A stretch of 14,736 nucleotides of DNA, from NCBI GenBank assembly GCA_910585795.1, contig CAJUFV010000112.1:1-14736 (forward strand), written 5' to 3'. Every line of letters begins with the position of its first letter. Positions within the stretch are counted from its first letter, which is position 1. Shown here piece by piece: positions 1 through 7,924 of the stretch. This DNA is from an uncultured Clostridia bacterium. Lineage in GTDB: Bacteria > Bacillota > Clostridia > UBA1381. Below the pieces are notes generated by a model, which was not told the DNA's origin, searched no databases, and saw only the letters and a list, made by a program, of their open reading frames with translations. Made by a program: the position numbers and the translations under genes.

Positions 1-1
1 A

Positions 2-400
2 AATTTTATAAAAGAGAAAATAAGGGAAAATGGTTATAGCATTAAAGATTTTGCTAATAAAATAAATATGCCATATACAACATTGCTTTCAATAGTCAAT
101 AAATCAGTTGGTGGTGCTTCTCTTGATAATATAATAAAAATATGTAATGGCTTAGAAATAAGTATTGAATTATTAAACCCCAATATTCAACACAAAAATA
201 ATGCTTTTCTATATCAATACAACACCTTAAATGAAACAGGCAAAGCAAAAGCGGATGAATATATAGAAGATTTAGCGGATAATCCCAAATATACTCAGCC
301 ATTAAAGAATAATGATACTGAATTTGCGTCTGATATGTTTGAAAGCATTGCAGACGATATAAAAAATATCATTAAAAAGGGAAATGTAAATATAAAATAA
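2..400 (+). CDS. XRE/Cro-CI-type transcriptional regulator, 5' end cut off by window
   Basis: The frame is open from base 2 with no stop, and the residues before the first ATG (position 68) belong to a helix-turn-helix: a FIKEKIRENGYSIKDFANK stretch followed by a recognition-helix-like MPYTTLLSIVNKSVG and then LDNIIKICNGLEISIELL. This is the usual layout of a Cro/CI-type DNA-binding domain. The real start therefore lies left of the window and the internal ATG at 68 should not be used. The C-terminal ~60 residues are acidic and Lys-rich, with no domain I recognise; in related phage and ICE repressors this part mediates dimerisation. Its place upstream of a toxin-antitoxin pair and an integrase suggests it regulates a mobile element. 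The DNA-binding call is firm; the targets are unknown. Confidence 0.8.
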   Translation, partial: NFIKEKIRENGYSIKDFANKINMPYTTLLSIVNKSVGGASLDNIIKICNGLEISIELLNPNIQHKNNAFLYQYNTLNETGKAKADEYIEDLADNPKYTQPLKNNDTEFASDMFESIADDIKNIIKKGNVNIK

Positions 401-404
401 AGTT

Positions 405-421
405 TACCGCCCCATGCGGTA
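405..421 (+). terminator. Short hairpin after the XRE gene, possible weak terminator
   Basis: A perfect 6-bp inverted repeat, TACCGC and GCGGTA around a CCCAT loop, begins five bases after the regulator's stop codon. The following bases are T-rich but not a clean T-run, so it may be a weak terminator or only an mRNA 3' hairpin. Confidence 0.35.
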
Positions 422-465
422 TAGTGTTTGTGATTTATATTTATTACGGATAGGGAGGCGGGACA

Positions 466-705
466 TTGGAAATACAATATTCAAAATCGGCAATGAAAAG
501 CATTAAAGAGATGAACAATCCATATAAGAGCCGAATAAAAACAGCTATTGAAAAAATTCCACAAGGTGACATAAGAAAATTACAGGGATATAATAATATG
601 TATAGGTTACGCATAGGCGATTACAGAATAATATATAAGACCACCGAAAATGGTATATATATTGATGGCGTGTTACCGCGCGGTGAAGCATATAAAAGAC
701 TATAG
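466..705 (+). CDS. RelE/ParE-family toxin
   Basis: A 79-residue protein with the RelE/ParE fold signature: an N-terminal beta strand (MEIQYSKSAMKSI), a helix, the KLQGY turn, and the central YRLRIGDYRIIYK strand pair with basic and aromatic residues (about 46-58). Family members are ribosome-dependent mRNA endonucleases or gyrase poisons; the sequence does not show which. Translation most likely starts at TTG 466, because AGGGAGG lies seven bases upstream and no ATG fits. Its TAG stop overlaps the Shine-Dalgarno of the next gene, which implies translational coupling. The toxin comes before its presumed antitoxin, the reverse of classical relBE order but known in higBA-like pairs. It probably helps maintain the adjacent integrative element. 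Confidence 0.8.
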   Translation: MEIQYSKSAMKSIKEMNNPYKSRIKTAIEKIPQGDIRKLQGYNNMYRLRIGDYRIIYKTTENGIYIDGVLPRGEAYKRL

Positions 706-717
706 GAGGTGTTTAAT

Positions 718-906
718 ATGGGAAAAGAAGCGTTAATTGAATTGATTGACAATGTTGACGAACAAGAATATGATATTCTTTTCAAGATTATTTCAAAGTT
801 TGTAAAAGAAGTCCCACCTATGCCCGACGAAGTAAAGGCTATAATGCAGGGTGAACAAGAATATCGGAATGGTGAAATCTATTCACATGATGAAGTATGG
901 GTATAA
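718..906 (+). CDS. Putative antitoxin partner of the RelE/ParE toxin
   Basis: A small acidic 62-residue protein whose start I place at ATG 718, eight bases after a strong AGGAGG (704-709); a GTG at 709 overlaps that ribosome site and is unlikely. The N-terminal half (GKEALIELIDNVDEQEYD) looks helical. The C-terminal half ends in an E-Y-R-N-G-E-I-Y-S-H-D-E-V pattern like the disordered, toxin-wrapping tails of small antitoxins. No DNA-binding motif is obvious. The antitoxin role rests mainly on size, charge and immediate coupling to the toxin gene. Confidence 0.6.
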   Translation: MGKEALIELIDNVDEQEYDILFKIISKFVKEVPPMPDEVKAIMQGEQEYRNGEIYSHDEVWV

Positions 907-928
907 TTACGATTTAACAGAATAAAAA

Positions 929-962
929 ATTCCCCTGACCGTCGCCAAACAGTCAGAGGAAT
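929..962 (-). terminator. Hairpin with terminator geometry on the minus strand
   Basis: An 11-base arm pair (929-939 and 952-962, one mismatch) surrounds a 12-base loop. Read on the minus strand the stem is followed by a run of T, as in an intrinsic terminator; on the plus strand it is not. It could stop antisense transcription coming from the integrase side, or be a structured leader element. Confidence 0.45.
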
Positions 963-969
963 AAAGAGA

Positions 970-986
970 ATTGCTATGATAGCAAT
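970..986. promoter_or_regulatory. Small inverted repeat upstream of integrase
   Basis: A perfect ATTGCT/AGCAAT repeat with a five-base spacer lies about 80 bases before the integrase start. It is a possible regulator-binding site or mRNA hairpin for integrase control. No function can be assigned from sequence. Confidence 0.3.
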
Positions 987-1065
987 GTCCCACTGAAACA
1001 AGGATATTATATCATAGCACTTCTTAAAATGCAAGAGTAAAAGCATAGAAAGGGAGTGTTTTTTT

Positions 1066-2436
1066 ATGGCAACAGTAAGAAAACGAGGTACTACATATCA
1101 AATTAGGGTGTCATGCGGCTATGATGTAACCGGTAAACACATCGAAAAGACAATGACATGGAAACCAAAAGAGGGAATGACACAAAGGCAGATTGACAAG
1201 GAACTGAACCGACAGGCGGTTATCTTTGAGGAAAAATGTGCAACAGGTCAATTCCTTGACGGTAATATCACCTTTGCCGAATTTTCGGAACGGTGGTTTA
1301 AAGATTACGCTGAAAAGCAATTAAAAAGCCGTACTGTAACCAGATATAAAGAACTTATGAACCGTATAATTCCCGCAATCGGTCATATAAAGTTATACAG
1401 GCTACAGCCACATCATCTTATGGAGTTTTACAATAATCTGGGTGAAAAGGGAATAAGGCAGGATATAAAGTATAAGCCTTGTACAGATTTCAAGGCTATA
1501 CTTACCGCCGCCGGATATACTCAAAAAACACTTTCAGAGGCGGCAAAGGTAGGTATAAATACTGTAAGGGTTTGTTATAATGGTCATAATGTATCAAAAA
1601 CAACCGCTGATAAGATAAGCGGAATAATTAAACAAAAAAACCTTTTTGAAGCTGTAAATGAAGATAAACGGCTTTCAGACAAAACAATATCAGAATATCA
1701 CCGTCTTATATCTTCCATACTTACAACAGCGGTGCACTGGCAGATTATAGCTTATAATCCTTGTGACCGTGTAAAGCCTCCAAAGGTTGAACGAAAAGAA
1801 GCGGTTAGTCTTGATGAAAATGAAGCAACGGAATTAATACGCTGTCTTGAAAGCGAACCTCTGAAATATAAAACGGCTGTAATATTGACATTATATACAG
1901 GAATGAGACGCGGCGAATTATGCGGATTAAATTGGTCTGATATTGACTTAAACAATTGTCTGATAAATATAAATAAATCTGTTTTGTATTCGTCTGACAG
2001 AGGCGTATATGAAGAAACCACAAAAACAAAAAGTTCTAACAGGATTATAAGTATTCCCTTTGACATGGTAAAACTATTAAAATTCTATCAAACGGAACAA
2101 ACAAAACGAAGGCTTCTAATGGGTGATATGTGGATTAACAGCGGAAAAGTTTTTACATCAGAAAATGGTAATATAATTAATCCTGAAATATTTTCCACGT
2201 GGTTTAAAAAATTTATCCAGCGTCATAACCTGCCTGATATACATTTTCATAATCTGCGCCATACCGCCGCTACACTTCTTATTGCTGAAGGTGTTGACAT
2301 TGCCACAGTATCTAAGAGGCTCGGACATGCAGACAGAACTACTACATTGAACATCTACACTCATGCTATAAAGTCAGCAGATGAAGCGGCGGCGGCGAAG
2401 CTCCAAAGCATGTTTAACCGCGCTAAAATAGTATGA
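1066..2436 (+). CDS. Tyrosine recombinase (site-specific integrase) with embedded HTH
   Basis: A 456-residue phage/ICE-type integrase. The N-terminus (MATVRKRGTTYQIRVSCG) is an arm-binding domain, residues ~70-230 form the core-binding domain and ~245-450 the catalytic domain. Visible catalytic residues are R281 in TGMRRGEL, a likely K322, H395 and R398 in HFHNLRH, H421 in LGHAD and the nucleophile Y431 in LNIYTH. Residues ~140-195 carry an inserted stretch (FKAILTAAGYTQKTLSEAAK and following) that reads like an XRE helix-turn-helix, splitting the core-binding domain. It starts at ATG 1066, nine bases after AAGGGAG. The gene points towards the 3' end of the initiator tRNA about 100 bases downstream, a common arrangement for elements that integrate into tRNA genes. 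Role: integration and excision of the element at the left of the window. Confidence 0.95.
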   Translation: MATVRKRGTTYQIRVSCGYDVTGKHIEKTMTWKPKEGMTQRQIDKELNRQAVIFEEKCATGQFLDGNITFAEFSERWFKDYAEKQLKSRTVTRYKELMNRIIPAIGHIKLYRLQPHHLMEFYNNLGEKGIRQDIKYKPCTDFKAILTAAGYTQKTLSEAAKVGINTVRVCYNGHNVSKTTADKISGIIKQKNLFEAVNEDKRLSDKTISEYHRLISSILTTAVHWQIIAYNPCDRVKPPKVERKEAVSLDENEATELIRCLESEPLKYKTAVILTLYTGMRRGELCGLNWSDIDLNNCLININKSVLYSSDRGVYEETTKTKSSNRIISIPFDMVKLLKFYQTEQTKRRLLMGDMWINSGKVFTSENGNIINPEIFSTWFKKFIQRHNLPDIHFHNLRHTAATLLIAEGVDIATVSKRLGHADRTTTLNIYTHAIKSADEAAAAKLQSMFNRAKIV

Positions 2437-2447
2437 ATTTAACTTCA

Positions 2448-2469
2448 TAGCGGACAAATAGCGGACAAA
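2448..2469 (+). repeat. Tandem 11-bp direct repeat, likely integrase arm-type site
   Basis: TAGCGGACAAA occurs twice, back to back, between the integrase stop and the tRNA. Short direct repeats here are typical arm-binding sites for the N-terminal domain of tyrosine integrases. The placement supports this; binding is inferred. Confidence 0.55.
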
Positions 2470-2498
2470 ATATAAAAATATAACTGAATAGAAAAGAC

Positions 2499-2531
2499 AA
2501 ACGGCTTAAAACATAAGGTTTTAAGCCGTTT
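2499..2531 (-). terminator. Intrinsic terminator for the tRNA gene (possibly bidirectional)
   Basis: A perfect 14-bp stem (2499-2512 with 2518-2531) and a five-base loop lie just past the tRNA 3' end. On the minus strand the stem is followed by a T-rich stretch. It would end tRNA transcription and may also block read-through from the integrase. Confidence 0.75.
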
Positions 2532-2535
2532 ATAA

Positions 2536-2611
<76 letters not shown>

Positions 2612-2644
2612 ATATATAACATGCCTCAACAAAGGTACTTATTC

Positions 2645-2673
2645 ATTATAGCACAAAAAGATAATACTGTCAA
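2645..2673 (-). promoter_or_regulatory. Promoter of the initiator tRNA
   Basis: On the minus strand there is a perfect TTGACA (-35, 2668-2673), a 17-base spacer and a perfect TATAAT (-10, 2645-2650), about 34 bases before the mature tRNA 5' end. Confidence 0.88.
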
Positions 2674-2761
2674 GTATTTTCGCAAAAAATCTTTCGCCAA
2701 ATTCTGCTAAAATGTTTATACACATCATTTTAAAAGTGTTTCGTAAATTTATTATAAATTA

Positions 2762-2790
2762 TTGTTTTTATTTTCTATTTGGTATATAAT
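2762..2790 (+). promoter_or_regulatory. Promoter of the gtrA-like gene
   Basis: TTGTTT (2762-2767), a 17-base spacer and TATAAT (2785-2790) lie about 30 bases before the start codon and diverge from the tRNA promoter. Confidence 0.7.
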
Positions 2791-2819
2791 AGAACTATAC
2801 TGGTAAGGAGATGATAAAT

Positions 2820-3314
2820 ATGGCGCACATGTTATCTAGACTGCGTGTTTGGCTGAGCTATCGCGTTTCACCCCGAATAATGCGTACGTTGCGTCCGTTT
2901 CTTACGGTTCAGTTTATCATCTTTATGCTTATGGGGAGTATAAATACTGCTGTTTCAGTTGTTACTGCAACTGCTCTTGATATTATAACAGGACTGCTTT
3001 TATCGCCGGAAAGTGTCGCGGCAGTTTTTATTGTTCAAACTAGACTTAATTTTATCATAGGATATATCGTTAGTCTTATAACATCGTTTTTCCTAAATTC
3101 AAAATTTACATTTCATCAAAAACCAAGCTGGAAAAACCTTCTTAAATTCCCAATCAGCTATATTCCTAATTTTTTATTTCAATACCTTATGGTATTTATT
3201 TTTACCCTGCTTAATTGGAGGACAACCATTGCCTATATCTGCGCCGCTGTTCTGGGAACTCCGGTGACATTTCTTGCGATGAAATTTGTTTTCCGACGTA
3301 AAAAAAGAAACTGA
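2820..3314 (+). CDS. GtrA-family integral membrane protein
   Basis: A 164-residue protein with four hydrophobic spans (about 27-50, 66-92, 110-132, 137-156). It has the family's fingerprints: an FxLMGSINT motif in the first helix, SFFLNSKFTF after the second, and FVFRRKK at the end. GtrA proteins are thought to move or flip polyprenyl-linked sugars for cell-surface glycosylation; the substrate here is unknown. I chose ATG 2820 because AAGGAG (2805-2810) sits nine bases upstream; ATG 2811 directly abuts that site. The next gene starts nine bases after the stop, so the two are probably cotranscribed, although their functions are not obviously related. Confidence 0.85.
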   Translation: MAHMLSRLRVWLSYRVSPRIMRTLRPFLTVQFIIFMLMGSINTAVSVVTATALDIITGLLLSPESVAAVFIVQTRLNFIIGYIVSLITSFFLNSKFTFHQKPSWKNLLKFPISYIPNFLFQYLMVFIFTLLNWRTTIAYICAAVLGTPVTFLAMKFVFRRKKRN

Positions 3315-3323
3315 GGTGAATTT

Positions 3324-4856
3324 ATGTTATCACAAATTTATTCCTGCGGACTTATGGGAATTGATGGATTTACAGTGTGTGTAGAAACAGATATTTCTAA
3401 TGGATTGCCGGGATTTGATGTGGTTGGTCTGCCGGATACTGCGGTTAAAGAGGCAAAGGAACGTATACGTTCTGCGATTAAAAATACAGGCTTGACGTTT
3501 CCTGCTAAGCATATAGTTATTAATCTTGCTCCTGCCGCGCAGCGGAAGGAAGGTACAGGCTATGACCTGCCTATGGCAATTTCTATTCTGACCGCTACAG
3601 AGCAGCTTTGCGCAAATGAACTTGATAAAACAGCATTTTTCGGTGAATTATCTCTAGATGGTTCTGTTCAGCCAATAAACGGAATACTTCCCATGGTTAT
3701 ATCTTCCTATAAACATGGATTTACCAATATATTTGTACCTGAAAAAAATGCTGATGAAGCGGCTGTGATTGATGGTGTAAGTATTTATCCTGTTACATCG
3801 CTGAAAGCTGTTTGTGAGCATTTTAATGATATAAATAGAATTCCAGTACATAAGGTTGATCTTGCGGATTATTTTACTGCAAGTGCGGCAAATGTGCTTG
3901 ATTTTTGTGATGTAAAAGGTCAGGAGAATGTTAAGCGCGCTCTGGAAATTGCCGCCGCAGGTAATCATAATGTATTGCTTATTGGCAGTCCGGGTACCGG
4001 CAAAACAATGCTTGCTCAGCGCATACCCGGTATTTTACCAGATCTTACGTTTGACGAGGCGCTGGAGGTGACCAAAATACATTCAATAGCGGGACTTCTT
4101 CAAAAAGATGAGCCGCTTATAATGCACCGTCCTTTCCGTAGTCCGCATCATACAGTTTCGGCCTCCGGACTTTCAGGAGGAGGTACTATTCCCAGACCGG
4201 GAGAACTGTCTCTGGCTCATAATGGAATATTGTTTATGGATGAATTGCCGGAATTTAAACGGGATGCTCTTGAGGTATTGCGTCAGCCGCTTGAAGACGG
4301 TAAGGTGACAATTTCACGTGTTAACGCGACACTTACATATCCGTGTAATATAATGCTTGTCGCAAGTATGAATCCATGCAAATGTGGTTATTTTGGAGAC
4401 AGTAGGCACCAGTGTACATGTACTCCTCATCAGATAAATCAATACAGAAGTAGAATATCCGGACCTCTTCTTGATAGAATTGATATTCAGGTTGAGGTTT
4501 CCAGTGTTGATTATAGTGAACTTAGTTCAGCAGATAAGAGTGAGAGCAGCGCAAATATTAAGGAACGCGTAAATCGTACAAGAAAATTGCAGCTTGAGCG
4601 CTACAATGGAATGAATATTTACTCTAATTCTCAGCTAGAAGCGGGAATGCTGCAAAAATTTTGTCCTTTGGGAGAAGAGGAAAATGCAATCTTGAAAGCA
4701 GCGTTTGATAATTTGGGCTTGAGCGCGCGTGCTCATAGCCGTATACTTAAAGTTGCGCGTACTATAGCAGACCTTGATGGTGAGACAAATATCAGCAGCG
4801 CTCATATTGCGGAAGCTATTCAATACAGAAGTCTTGATAGAAAATATTTTGAGTAA
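3324..4856 (+). CDS. YifB/ComM-family Mg-chelatase-like AAA+ ATPase
   Basis: A 510-residue protein of normal length for the family. The N-terminal domain (1-~170, MLSQIYSCGLMGIDG start) is the ChlI/Lon-protease-like fold. The AAA+ module follows, with Walker A GSPGTGKT (221-228), Walker B ILFMDE (302-307), a PCKCGYFGD...HQCTCTP cysteine segment (351-367) and an SGPLLDRID sensor/arginine region (379-387). A C-terminal chelatase-type helical domain ends the protein. Gram-negative ComM is a hexameric helicase that promotes branch migration during natural transformation; in Clostridia the role is less clear. It starts at ATG 3324 behind a GAGGTG site. Nothing is missing or truncated. Confidence 0.95.
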   Translation: MLSQIYSCGLMGIDGFTVCVETDISNGLPGFDVVGLPDTAVKEAKERIRSAIKNTGLTFPAKHIVINLAPAAQRKEGTGYDLPMAISILTATEQLCANELDKTAFFGELSLDGSVQPINGILPMVISSYKHGFTNIFVPEKNADEAAVIDGVSIYPVTSLKAVCEHFNDINRIPVHKVDLADYFTASAANVLDFCDVKGQENVKRALEIAAAGNHNVLLIGSPGTGKTMLAQRIPGILPDLTFDEALEVTKIHSIAGLLQKDEPLIMHRPFRSPHHTVSASGLSGGGTIPRPGELSLAHNGILFMDELPEFKRDALEVLRQPLEDGKVTISRVNATLTYPCNIMLVASMNPCKCGYFGDSRHQCTCTPHQINQYRSRISGPLLDRIDIQVEVSSVDYSELSSADKSESSANIKERVNRTRKLQLERYNGMNIYSNSQLEAGMLQKFCPLGEEENAILKAAFDNLGLSARAHSRILKVARTIADLDGETNISSAHIAEAIQYRSLDRKYFE

Positions 4857-5098
4857 TTTACTTGATAGAATAAGATTTGAAAAAACGATAAAGAGACAAT
4901 AGAATTTGTATTGGGTATTCATTTAATATGTTTGATTGATGCGATAAAAATATGGAGCTGATGTTCAGCTATTGGTTGGATATGTAAATGATATAACAAT
5001 AATAATAGTGTAAAATCATGATAAGCTATTATGTAGAATATTTATGCGGCAGTAAAAATACCTTCAGATGTTTGTGGATATATTATCAGAATAAAAAC
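4857..5098 (+). other. AT-rich intergenic segment, no gene seen
   Basis: No open frame here looks like a protein. A perfect AGCTGA/TCAGCT repeat with a three-base loop lies at 4956-4970. In many Clostridia a small NusG domain II protein precedes this Gx/ApbE pair; I see no convincing intact copy, and only a short open stretch just before 5099. The segment probably holds the promoter and leader for the downstream pair, but I could not identify a clear promoter. Confidence 0.4.
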
Positions 5099-5108
5099 AG
5101 GAGGACGA

Positions 5109-5627
5109 ATGATGAAAACAAAGGAACTGGCATTAATGTCAATGATGCTTGGTATTGCTTTGATTATTTTTATTATTGAAGCGCAGATACCGCCCATTGT
5201 TCCTATTCCGGCTGTAAAGCTCGGACTGGCTAATACAATAAATCTAATTGCGCTGTATATGCTTGGACGAAAACAGTCATTTATAATTTTGATTTTAAGA
5301 ATTGTTTTAAGCAGTATTTTTATAGGAAATATGACAGGCTTTTTATATAGTGTGTCTGGGGGGATTGTCTGTTTTTTATTTATGAGCTTTATTATCTTGT
5401 TTATAAAAGAAGACAGGATGTGGATTACAAGTGAGTTCGGTGCTATAGGACATAACATAGGACAGATAGCCGCGGCGGTATTCATCACGCGTACACCGCA
5501 AGTAATACTGTATTTGCCTGTGCTTATGCTTTCAGCGGTTATTACGGGATTTTTTACAGGAATTACGGCGCAGACTGTGACAAGACGTCTGCGTCAAATA
5601 AACAGTAGCAAGAATATTTTTTTATAA
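5109..5627 (+). CDS. Gx transporter / heptaprenyl diphosphate synthase component I-like membrane protein
   Basis: A 172-residue hydrophobic protein with about five membrane spans. It carries the conserved segment IPPIVPIPAVKLGLANTINL (27-46) and GHNIGQIAAA (114-123), characteristic of the Hpre_diP_synt_I (Gx) family. Despite the old name, these resemble ECF-type substrate-binding membrane components and are probably transporters or membrane partners of flavin/quinone biology. AGGAGG at 5099-5104 fits ATG 5109 or ATG 5112; the latter has better spacing. The ApbE lipoprotein gene starts 30 bases downstream, a pairing often seen in Clostridia, so a shared role in membrane redox or flavin supply is plausible but not shown. 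Confidence 0.8.
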   Translation: MMKTKELALMSMMLGIALIIFIIEAQIPPIVPIPAVKLGLANTINLIALYMLGRKQSFIILILRIVLSSIFIGNMTGFLYSVSGGIVCFLFMSFIILFIKEDRMWITSEFGAIGHNIGQIAAAVFITRTPQVILYLPVLMLSAVITGFFTGITAQTVTRRLRQINSSKNIFL

Positions 5628-5657
5628 TGAATAAGAGGTTGGTCGCGGAGCAGAAAA

Positions 5658-6764
5658 ATGAGAAAGTTATTTTTACCGCTGAGTATTGCGGTTTGTATAA
5701 TATGTTGTGGATGTTCAAATAAAAATACGGAGTGTTCAAGACAGATATTTGCCATGGATACTGTAATGGATATCAAGGTATATTCAGATAAGCAAACAGG
5801 GAAAAGTTCTCTTGACATGGTGGAAAAAGAAATAAATCGTATTGACTGTTTACTTGACAGAAAAAACAGTGACAGTGAAATATACAATATAAATAAGAAA
5901 AAATCCGCAAATATTTCTATGGAAATATTTGAGATAATAAATTCCGCATTGTCAGTATCAAAACGAACAGACGGGGCTTTTGATATTACCATAGCGCCGG
6001 TTATGGATGCTTGGGGATTTTATGATAGTGAGTTCAGAGTTCCGTCAGAAAGTGAGCTTGAGGAGGCACTTTGCGGAGTTGGATTTGAAGAAATACAATT
6101 AAATAGAATACAAAGGAATATTGATGATGACGAATTACAAGATATATCCGATGATGTAAAAAAGGATGATATATCAGCGGATAAGGGAGGGATAGAGAAT
6201 CTAAAAATAACTATGCCGCGTAATGCATGTATCGATTTGGGAGGTATAGGAAAAGGCTATGCTTCAGACAAAGTTGTGGAGGTATTAAAAAATAACGGAA
6301 TAGATTCATCAATAATATCTCTAGGAGGAAATGTGTATGCTCTGGGAAAAAGAAAAAACGGTGAACAGTGGAATATAGGAATTACAAATCCTTATAATAA
6401 AGAGAAAATAATAGGAACATTGCAGTTAAGTAATAAATGTGTTATTACATCAGGCGGATATCAGCGCTATTTTGAGAGCGGGGGAGTCATATATCATCAT
6501 ATTATAAATCCTAAAACAGGGAAGAGTGCTGACTCAGGACTTGCCTCGGTAACTGTTATAGCTGACAAAGGAATAACGGCAGACGGTCTTTCTACTGCGC
6601 TTTTTGTAATGGGACTGGAAAAAAGTATAGAGCTTTGGGAAAGTAGTACAGATTTTGAAGCAGTTATAGTAGATGTAGTCGGGAATATTTATATTACTGA
6701 GGGTATAGAGGATACATTTCATAGTACAGAAAAATATGAAGTTATCCACAGGAAAAAAATGTAA
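5658..6764 (+). CDS. apbE: ApbE-family FAD:protein FMN transferase lipoprotein
   Basis: A 368-residue exported flavin transferase. The N-terminus (MRKLFLPLSIAVCIICCGC) is a lipoprotein signal with the likely lipidated Cys at 19. ApbE motifs run in order: FAMDTVMDIKVY (31-42), DGAFDITIAPVMDAWGFY (105-122), DLGGIGKGYASDKV (193-206), SLGGNVYALGKR (221-232), SGGYQRYF (265-272), HIINPKTGK (281-289) and TADGLSTALFVMG (307-319). The enzyme moves FMN from FAD onto a Thr of target proteins such as RnfG/RnfD-type or other extracytoplasmic flavoproteins, in a Mg-dependent reaction outside the membrane. Residues ~150-182 form an acidic, Asp/Lys-rich insertion just before the DLGGIGKG motif. It forms a probable operon with the upstream Gx gene and is followed by a terminator. 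Confidence 0.93.
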   Translation: MRKLFLPLSIAVCIICCGCSNKNTECSRQIFAMDTVMDIKVYSDKQTGKSSLDMVEKEINRIDCLLDRKNSDSEIYNINKKKSANISMEIFEIINSALSVSKRTDGAFDITIAPVMDAWGFYDSEFRVPSESELEEALCGVGFEEIQLNRIQRNIDDDELQDISDDVKKDDISADKGGIENLKITMPRNACIDLGGIGKGYASDKVVEVLKNNGIDSSIISLGGNVYALGKRKNGEQWNIGITNPYNKEKIIGTLQLSNKCVITSGGYQRYFESGGVIYHHIINPKTGKSADSGLASVTVIADKGITADGLSTALFVMGLEKSIELWESSTDFEAVIVDVVGNIYITEGIEDTFHSTEKYEVIHRKKM

Positions 6765-6783
6765 AAAATATATAAAAGAGTGT

Positions 6784-6813
6784 GAAAATAAACCGGTTTT
6801 TACCGGTATTTTT
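6784..6813 (+). terminator. Intrinsic terminator after apbE
   Basis: ACCGGT arms (6792-6797 and 6802-6807) around TTTT, extended outwards by A-rich and T-rich flanks that also pair, end in a run of T about 20-50 bases after the apbE stop. The T-run and A-run make it potentially bidirectional. Confidence 0.8.
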
Positions 6814-6879
6814 CATAAATGTCTATTTTTTTACTGAAATCTTACTTCTGCTTTACAGTATTTCAACTTTATGGATTTT

Positions 6880-6927
6880 TTGTGAAAAATCGGGAATTTT
6901 GTGTTATAATAAAAATGCGTAAAACGC
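6880..6927 (+). promoter_or_regulatory. Promoter of the serine recombinase with adjacent palindrome
   Basis: A perfect TATAAT lies at 6905-6910 with a weak -35 like TTGTGA about 19 bases upstream. GCGT-AAA-ACGC (6917-6927) overlaps the expected transcription start and could be an operator or a 5' mRNA hairpin. Confidence 0.5.
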
Positions 6928-6978
6928 TAAACAATAATTTTACATAAGAGGAATGTAGATTTATTTAAGAAAGGAGAA

Positions 6979-6999
6979 GCAATAAATAAGATTTATTGC
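6979..6999 (+). promoter_or_regulatory. Hairpin between ribosome site and start of the recombinase
   Basis: A perfect 9-bp inverted repeat (6979-6987 with 6991-6999, loop AAG) lies between the AAAGGAG site (6970-6976) and the ATG codons at 7011/7017, and overlaps the alternative TTG start at 6996. Folding would shorten the distance from ribosome site to ATG and hide the TTG, so it may tune translation. Confidence 0.5.
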
Positions 7000-7601
7000 G
7001 AGTAAAAAATATGATAATGGGATATGCGAGAGTGTCTGCGATAGACCAGCATGAGGACCGACAGATACGCGAAATGCTTGCCTGTGGAGTGAAAGAAGAA
7101 AATATTTATCTGGATAAGATGAGCGGAAAGAATTTTCAGAGACCGGCGTATAAAAAAATGCTCCAGAAGGTAAAGCGCGGAGATGTCATCATATTGAAGA
7201 GTATTGACCGATTAGGAAGAAATTACCATCAAATACAAAGCGAATGGAAAAGAATTACGCGTGAGTTAGGGGTGGACATAAAGGTTCTTGATATGCCGTT
7301 GCTTGATACTACTAAAAGTAAGGACCTTCTTGGTACATTTATATCGGATATAGTTTTACAAATGCTGTCTTTTGTTGCTGAGAACGAAAGAACAAATATA
7401 AAACAAAGACAGGCAGAGGGTATAAAAATAGCCCGTGAAAAGGGTACGCGCTTTGGACGTCCTCCTATGGAAGTGCCGGAAAATTATCTGGATTACTACC
7501 TTAGATGGAAGAAAAAGGAAATAAGCGCTAAAGAAGGCGCGGAAAAATGTAATATCCCTGTTTGGGCATTTTACAGAATTGGAAAAAAATTAGCAAAATA
7601 A
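6996..7601 (+). CDS. Small serine recombinase (resolvase/invertase family)
   Basis: A compact 201-residue recombinase (from TTG 6996; ATG 7011 or 7017 are alternatives that keep the catalytic core). The catalytic Ser is in MGYARVS (S14 in this numbering). IDRLGRN (70-76) carries conserved active-site arginine residues, FVAENERTNIKQRQAEGI (126-143) is the long dimer/E helix, FGRPP (153-157) is the linker, and residues ~165-200 are a C-terminal helix-turn-helix. Length and layout match resolvases and DNA invertases, not large integrases. No transposase accompanies it. Two related palindromes sit 330-490 bases downstream and are candidate crossover or accessory sites. Its position next to the Avd-like gene and cassette array makes rearrangement of that region a reasonable hypothesis, but the family also occurs as stand-alone chromosomal genes. 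Confidence 0.92.
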   Translation: MRVKNMIMGYARVSAIDQHEDRQIREMLACGVKEENIYLDKMSGKNFQRPAYKKMLQKVKRGDVIILKSIDRLGRNYHQIQSEWKRITRELGVDIKVLDMPLLDTTKSKDLLGTFISDIVLQMLSFVAENERTNIKQRQAEGIKIAREKGTRFGRPPMEVPENYLDYYLRWKKKEISAKEGAEKCNIPVWAFYRIGKKLAK

Positions 7602-7842
7602 AAATCAGAAGTTTTTACAGCTGCAAAAATAAAAAATTAAAAAAAAGAAGCTTTGAAATGAGAAATCAAAAGTGAAATTATAATAAAGAAAGTTAGTTAC
7701 CCCCTCTTATACTATATATATTGTTACAAGCTGCACACGTTGCCAAAAAAATACAAAATATTCTGTTGAGAGCATTGAAAAACCGCATAAAAACAGGTGT
7801 TTTCAGCATTTTGCGGAAACATTTTCTAAAAAAATTTTTTTC
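7602..7842 (+). other. Non-coding AT-rich segment downstream of the recombinase
   Basis: No open frame of note. Around 7784-7818 the sequence can fold into nested stems: outer CCGCA/TGCGG, inner AAAACA/TGTTTT. I see no similarity to the cassette units, so no template repeat is apparent here. Confidence 0.45.
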
Positions 7843-7875
7843 AATAAAAAAGGCCCCTTCAAGGGGCTTTTTTTG
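7843..7875 (+). terminator. Strong intrinsic terminator
   Basis: GCCCC (7853-7857) pairs with GGGGC (7863-7867) around TTCAA. It has an A-run before and a T-run after, so it can act on both strands and insulates the Avd-like operon from the recombinase. Confidence 0.85.
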
Positions 7876-7924
7876 TGTCTGAAAAATCTAGTAAACAAGC
7901 GGTTTCTAAGCATTTCACCTGTCG

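Noticed and set aside
709..720. GTG 709 as the antitoxin start
   Set aside because: It overlaps the AGGAGG ribosome site; ATG 718 has proper spacing.
5042..5488. 148-residue minus-strand ORF opposite the Gx gene
   Set aside because: It is a shadow of a well-supported membrane protein on the plus strand and has no recognisable features or ribosome site.
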